Source: an uncultured Sphingomonas sp. (lineage in GTDB: Bacteria; Pseudomonadota; Alphaproteobacteria; Sphingomonadales; Sphingomonadaceae). From it: DNA of 64,000 nucleotides. The notes beneath the pieces were generated by a model. The model was not told the origin of the DNA. It was given only the letters and a program-made list of their open reading frames with translations, and made no database searches. Shown here piece after piece: positions 60,865 to 64,000 of this stretch. Location of the stretch: assembly GCA_913775315.1 (NCBI GenBank), contig CAJYIX010000013.1, forward strand, positions 62,001 through 126,000, given 5' to 3'. Every line of letters starts with the position of its first letter. Position 1 is the first letter of the stretch. The translations under genes and the position numbers were made by a program.

Positions 60865-62391
60865 ATGAGCGCATTCGGGCGGCGAAGCGGTACAGGGAGC
60901 GGCGGCGGACGGCCGTCCTTCGGCGTCGCACGGCCGATGCACGGGCCGGGCCGCGCCGAACCCGATCATGGCGAGCAATTTCCGCCGCTCGAATCGATTC
61001 CCCTGCCGGGCGCCGGCCTGTCGCCCGAGGCGGACCTGTCGAACTCGTCGATCGCGGTCGATGCGATGCAGCGCCTCGCCGATCGGCAGGCCTCGTCCGG
61101 CGATGCCGCGCAGAGCCGCACCGAGGGCTTCGAAAGCTCGATCCACCGGATCAAGGAACAGGTGCTCCCGCGCCTCCTCGAACGCGTGGATCCCGAAGCG
61201 GCGGCGACGCTTTCAAAGGACGAACTGGCCGAGGAATTCCGCCCGATCATCGGCGAGGTGCTCGCCGAACTGAAGCTGACGCTCAACCGGCGCGAGCAGT
61301 TCGCGCTCGAAAAGGTGCTCGTCGACGAACTGCTCGGCCTCGGCCCGCTCGAGGAACTGCTGAGCGATCCGGCGGTCAGCGACATCATGGTCAACGGCCC
61401 CGAACAGACCTTCGTCGAACGCAAGGGCAAGCTCGAGCTCGCCAACATCCAGTTCCGCGACGAGGAGCATCTGTTCCAGATCGCCCAGCGCATCTGTAAT
61501 TCCGTCGGCCGCCGCGTCGACCAGACCACGCCGCTCGCCGACGCGCGCCTCAAGGACGGCAGCCGCGTCAACGTGATCGTGCCGCCGCTGTCGCTGCGCG
61601 GGACCGCCATCTCGATCCGTAAGTTCTCGGCCAAGCCGATCACGCTCGACATGATGGCGGGCTTCGGCTCGATGAGCCAGAAGATGGCGACCGCATTGAA
61701 GGTCGCGGGCGCGTGCCGGTTCAACATCGTCATCTCGGGCGGTACGGGTTCGGGCAAGACGACGATGCTCAATGCCCTGTCGAAGATGATCGATCCGGGC
61801 GAGCGCGTGCTGACGATCGAGGACGCGGCCGAATTGCGGCTCCAGCAGCCGCACTGGCTGCCGCTCGAAACGCGCCCCCCGAACCTGGAGGGCGTAGGCG
61901 AGATCACGATCCGCGACCTGGTCAAGAACGCGTTGCGTATGCGCCCGGATCGCATCATCCTGGGCGAAATCCGTGGGTCGGAGTGTTTCGACCTGCTCGC
62001 CGCGATGAACACCGGCCACGACGGCTCGATGGCGACGCTTCACTCCAACTCCCCGCGCGAATGCCTCGCGCGTATGGAGAACATGGTGATGATGTCGGAC
62101 ATCAAGGTGCCGAAGGAAGCGATCAGCCGCCAGATCGCCGATTCCGTCGACCTGATCGTCCAGGTAAAGCGCCTGCGCGACGGCTCGCGCCGCGTCACCA
62201 ACATCACCGAGGTGATCGGCATGGAAGGCCCGGTGATCGTCACGCAGGAGCTGTTCAAGTTCGAATATCTGGACGAGAGCGCCGACGGCAAGATCATCGG
62301 CGAATACCGCTCGATGGGCCTTCGCCCCTACACGCTCGACAAGGCCAAGCAGTTCGGTTTCGACCAGGCGCTGCTGGAAGCGTGCCTCTGA
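60865..62391 (+). CDS. cpaF: CpaF/TadA-family pilus or secretion ATPase
   Basis: A 508-residue hexameric ATPase. The N-terminal 90 residues are Gly/Arg-rich and disordered. Walker A GGTGSGKTT starts near residue 292, Walker B is around RIILGEIRGSE, and the His box is in HDGSMATLHSN. SDIMVNGPEQTFVERKGKLE is the conserved N-terminal secretion ATPase domain. CpaF powers tight-adherence (Flp) pilus assembly, but no flp, cpaB, cpaC or tadB gene is nearby, so it is isolated in this window. ATG 60865 is preceded by AAGGG. Confidence 0.92.
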   Translation: MSAFGRRSGTGSGGGRPSFGVARPMHGPGRAEPDHGEQFPPLESIPLPGAGLSPEADLSNSSIAVDAMQRLADRQASSGDAAQSRTEGFESSIHRIKEQVLPRLLERVDPEAAATLSKDELAEEFRPIIGEVLAELKLTLNRREQFALEKVLVDELLGLGPLEELLSDPAVSDIMVNGPEQTFVERKGKLELANIQFRDEEHLFQIAQRICNSVGRRVDQTTPLADARLKDGSRVNVIVPPLSLRGTAISIRKFSAKPITLDMMAGFGSMSQKMATALKVAGACRFNIVISGGTGSGKTTMLNALSKMIDPGERVLTIEDAAELRLQQPHWLPLETRPPNLEGVGEITIRDLVKNALRMRPDRIILGEIRGSECFDLLAAMNTGHDGSMATLHSNSPRECLARMENMVMMSDIKVPKEAISRQIADSVDLIVQVKRLRDGSRRVTNITEVIGMEGPVIVTQELFKFEYLDESADGKIIGEYRSMGLRPYTLDKAKQFGFDQALLEACL

Positions 62392-62400
62392 CGCCCCATG

Positions 62401-62471
62401 CTCCCGCGAAAGCGAGCGCCTAGGGCAACGAGCGTACCGCGCGCGGCTCTGGACCCCCGCTTTCGCGGGAG
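62401..62471. repeat. Long inverted repeat element after cpaF
   Basis: CTCCCGCGAAAGCG (62401-62414) and CGCTTTCGCGGGAG (62458-62471) are perfect 14-base inverted repeats enclosing 43 bases. The core has GCGCCTAGGGC and GGCTCTGGACC. This shape recurs between sphingomonad genes, from memory, and should fold as a strong hairpin shared by cpaF and the convergent DUF2256 gene. Confidence 0.7.
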
Positions 62472-62475
62472 TACG

Positions 62476-62610
62476 TCACCGCTTCTGCCGACAGCGGTCG
62501 GAGCAGAACTTCACCTGGTCCCAGTCGCGCGCCCATTTCTTGCGCCACGCGAACGGGCGGCCGCACGCCTCGCAGATCTTGGTCGGCAGGTTGGGCTTTT
62601 TGTGGGGCAT
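62476..62610 (-). CDS. DUF2256 domain mini-protein
   Basis: A 44-residue protein, [20 protein letters not shown] followed by [20 protein letters not shown] and RQKR. It matches DUF2256: two Cys pairs (CEAC and CSDRC) for a zinc ribbon and the WRKKWxRDWDxVKFCSxRC core. Function unknown. Its start overlaps the stop of the chorismate mutase gene by ATGA, so the two are coupled. It falls below common ORF-length cut-offs. Confidence 0.9.
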   Translation of the reverse strand: MPHKKPNLPTKICEACGRPFAWRKKWARDWDQVKFCSDRCRQKR

Positions 62611-62906
62611 CAGGCGCGCCGCCGCTCCCACTCGGCCAGTTCATAGGCGATCGACGCCTCGACCAGCGTTTCCCACATCGCGCCGATCGCGTCGGCGGGG
62701 ATGCCCGCTGCCCGCGCGGCGGCGACGGCATTGTCGATGACCGCGGTCTTGCGCGCCTCGTCGCGGACATGGCCGCGCTCCGGCTTGATGCGGGCAGCGG
62801 CGCGCATGTAGCCGAAGCGGCGCGCGAGCAGTGCCACCAGTTCGGCATCGAGCGCGTCGACGCCGGCGCGCACCTCCATCATCGTCGAGCAGTCGTCGGG
62901 GTTCAT
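62610..62906 (-). CDS. Chorismate mutase, AroQ type
   Basis: A 98-residue all-helical mutase of the AroQ fold, turning chorismate into prephenate. The N-terminal helix [31 protein letters not shown] carries the conserved Arg and Lys of the active site, and the final helix [13 protein letters not shown] ends the fold. Start 62906 (MNPDD) is preferred; the upstream M at 62945 adds 13 residues. It could also be an isochorismate pyruvate lyase of the PchB type, which this short fold cannot exclude. Coupled to DUF2256 downstream. Confidence 0.88.
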   Translation of the reverse strand: MNPDDCSTMMEVRAGVDALDAELVALLARRFGYMRAAARIKPERGHVRDEARKTAVIDNAVAAARAAGIPADAIGAMWETLVEASIAYELAEWERRRA

Positions 62907-63022
62907 CACGTCCGCCCGACTAGCCGATCCGCAGCGGTTCGTCATCGCCCCTGCCCGCGATGCTTGTCGAACCGCCGAAGCTGCGGCACAAACCGCTGAT
63001 CTTCCTGACGGAGACGCCCTCG

Positions 63023-63235
63023 ATGCTGTTCGCGTTGCTTCTGACCGCCACCCTTCCCGCGCCGCAGGAGGCGCAAACGCCCAGGCCGAAGGCCGAGAAG
63101 ATCTGTAAGGGCCGGGTCAACACCGGCTCGCGCCTGCGCTCCAAGCCCGTCTGCAAGACGCAGGCGGAATGGGATGCGGAGGCGGCGACCAACGCCGATT
63201 CGACGCGCAACATGGGCCAGACGCAGAGCCGCTGA
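63023..63235 (+). CDS. Small exported protein of unknown function
   Basis: A 70-residue protein with a short signal peptide (MLFALLLTATLPAPQEAQ). The mature part is basic and has two cysteines (EKICKGRVNTGSRLRSKPVCKTQAEWDAEAATNAD), a pattern I recall from other sphingomonad hypothetical proteins. ATG 63023 is preceded by GGAG; an upstream start at 62960 would add 21 residues without a signal. No function known. Confidence 0.65.
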   Translation: MLFALLLTATLPAPQEAQTPRPKAEKICKGRVNTGSRLRSKPVCKTQAEWDAEAATNADSTRNMGQTQSR

Positions 63236-63246
63236 CCCCCGCCGCC

Positions 63247-63275
63247 TTGACTCGCGCGGCGGTTGGCGCTAGGCG
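63247..63275 (+). promoter_or_regulatory. Possible rpsD promoter
   Basis: TTGACT (63247-63252) is followed after 17 bases by TAGGCG (63270-63275) about 150 bases upstream of rpsD. The -35 is good and the -10 is poor. The leader is long, and I see no clear S4-type autoregulatory fold in it. Confidence 0.4.
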
Positions 63276-63426
63276 CGCGCCTTCGCAATGAGGCCCCGCA
63301 CCCCGGTGAAGCGGCGGCCACGGCATCGATGATGCCGGGCGATGACCGGGATCGCGATCATGATCGGCCTGCCTTCGGGGCGTTCCGCTCAGGGTCAACG
63401 TCGTTGGCTATTGCAAGGAAGTTACC

Positions 63427-64000
63427 ATGTCGAAGCGCTCCAGCGCCAAGTACAAACTCGACCGTCGTCTCGGCGAGAACATCTGGGGTCGCCCCAAGAG
63501 CCCGGTGAACAAGCGCGAGTACGGCCCCGGCCAGCACGGCCAGCGCCGCAAGGGCAAGATGTCGGACTTCGGCATCCAGCTGCGCGCCAAGCAGAAGCTC
63601 AAGGGCTATTACGGCGACGTCACCGAGAAGCAGTTCAAGAAGGCCTATGAAGAGGCGTCGCGCATGAAGGGCGACACCAGCCAGAATCTGATCGGCCTGC
63701 TCGAGCAGCGTCTGGACGCGGTGGTCTATCGCGCCAAGTTCGCGCCCACCATCTGGTCGGCGCGCCAGATCGTCAACCACGGCCACATCCGCGTCAACGG
63801 CGTGAAGTGCAACATCGCCTCGCGCCGTATCAAGCCGGGCGACGTGATCTCGCTGGGCGACAAGGCCAAGGAAATGGCGCTGATCGTCGAGGCGCAGAGC
63901 CTGTCGGAGCGTGACATCCCCGATTACGTGGCGCCCGACGGCAACGCGGCGGTGACCTTCACGCGCGTCCCCACGCTCGACGAAGTGCCCTATCCGGTGA
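63427..64000 (+). CDS. rpsD: 30S ribosomal protein S4 (3' end outside window)
   Basis: The first 191 residues of S4 are present and the gene runs off the right edge. [26 protein letters not shown] is the alphaproteobacterial S4 start, and [20 protein letters not shown] and the S4 RNA-binding domain ([32 protein letters not shown]) follow. S4 nucleates 30S assembly. AAGGAAG lies 5 bases ahead of ATG. Only the last dozen or so residues should be missing. Confidence 0.97.
   Translation, partial: MSKRSSAKYKLDRRLGENIWGRPKSPVNKREYGPGQHGQRRKGKMSDFGIQLRAKQKLKGYYGDVTEKQFKKAYEEASRMKGDTSQNLIGLLEQRLDAVVYRAKFAPTIWSARQIVNHGHIRVNGVKCNIASRRIKPGDVISLGDKAKEMALIVEAQSLSERDIPDYVAPDGNAAVTFTRVPTLDEVPYPV

Overview
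The window is a GC-rich (about two-thirds by eye), densely packed chromosomal segment of an alphaproteobacterium, most likely a sphingomonad (Sphingomonas or a close relative). The reasons are two TonB-dependent receptors with the DIVVTAQRR plug start typical of that group, an atpH-A-G-D-C operon with a very short epsilon subunit, a zf-CHCC complex I-type protein, and many short palindromic intergenic repeats. I see no prophage, CRISPR array, insertion sequence, tRNA or rRNA, and no gene-free stretch above 300 bases. All assignments come from reading motifs and family resemblance. No database search was run.

Layout. 1-6.6 kb: end of a hexapeptide acetyltransferase gene, purL, a DUF418 membrane protein, a bacterioferritin-associated ferredoxin (56 aa) with bacterioferritin, a DHA2 exporter and a flavin split-barrel protein. 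6.6-13.4 kb: a formate/nitrite-type channel coupled to an intracellular PHA depolymerase; a TetR regulator divergent from a TonB receptor, with a repressor-type palindrome inside the promoter; and an MFS importer. 13.4-25 kb: housekeeping genes uvrB, pyrC, ygfZ and purA, a fumarylacetoacetase-family hydrolase and a large PAS/GAF hybrid histidine kinase. 25-33 kb (minus strand): a tightly coupled dnaJ-type/yihY/fabI/GNAT/aroC run, preceded by a transglutaminase and an ATP-grasp/alpha-E fusion gene that carries a frameshift.

33-46.5 kb is the accessory highlight: two minus-strand operons, each headed by a divergent LysR gene of 298 codons. Operon one encodes a TonB receptor, metallo-beta-lactamase-fold hydrolase, FAD monooxygenase, cupin, DenD-like dehydrogenase and SDR. 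Operon two encodes a two-domain extradiol dioxygenase, a C-C-type alpha/beta hydrolase, a cyclase-family hydrolase and an acylpyruvate-hydrolase-like FAH protein. A D-2-hydroxyacid dehydrogenase follows. Together they read as uptake, hydroxylation, meta-ring cleavage and hydrolysis of an aromatic compound whose identity cannot be read from sequence.

46.5-64 kb: DUF3616, DUF72, typA, zf-CHCC, tldD, an unknown exported protein, the F1 ATP synthase operon with a lipoprotein gene inserted between atpG and atpD, a GT39-type membrane glycosyltransferase, an isolated cpaF, a DUF2256 mini-gene, a chorismate mutase and the start of rpsD.
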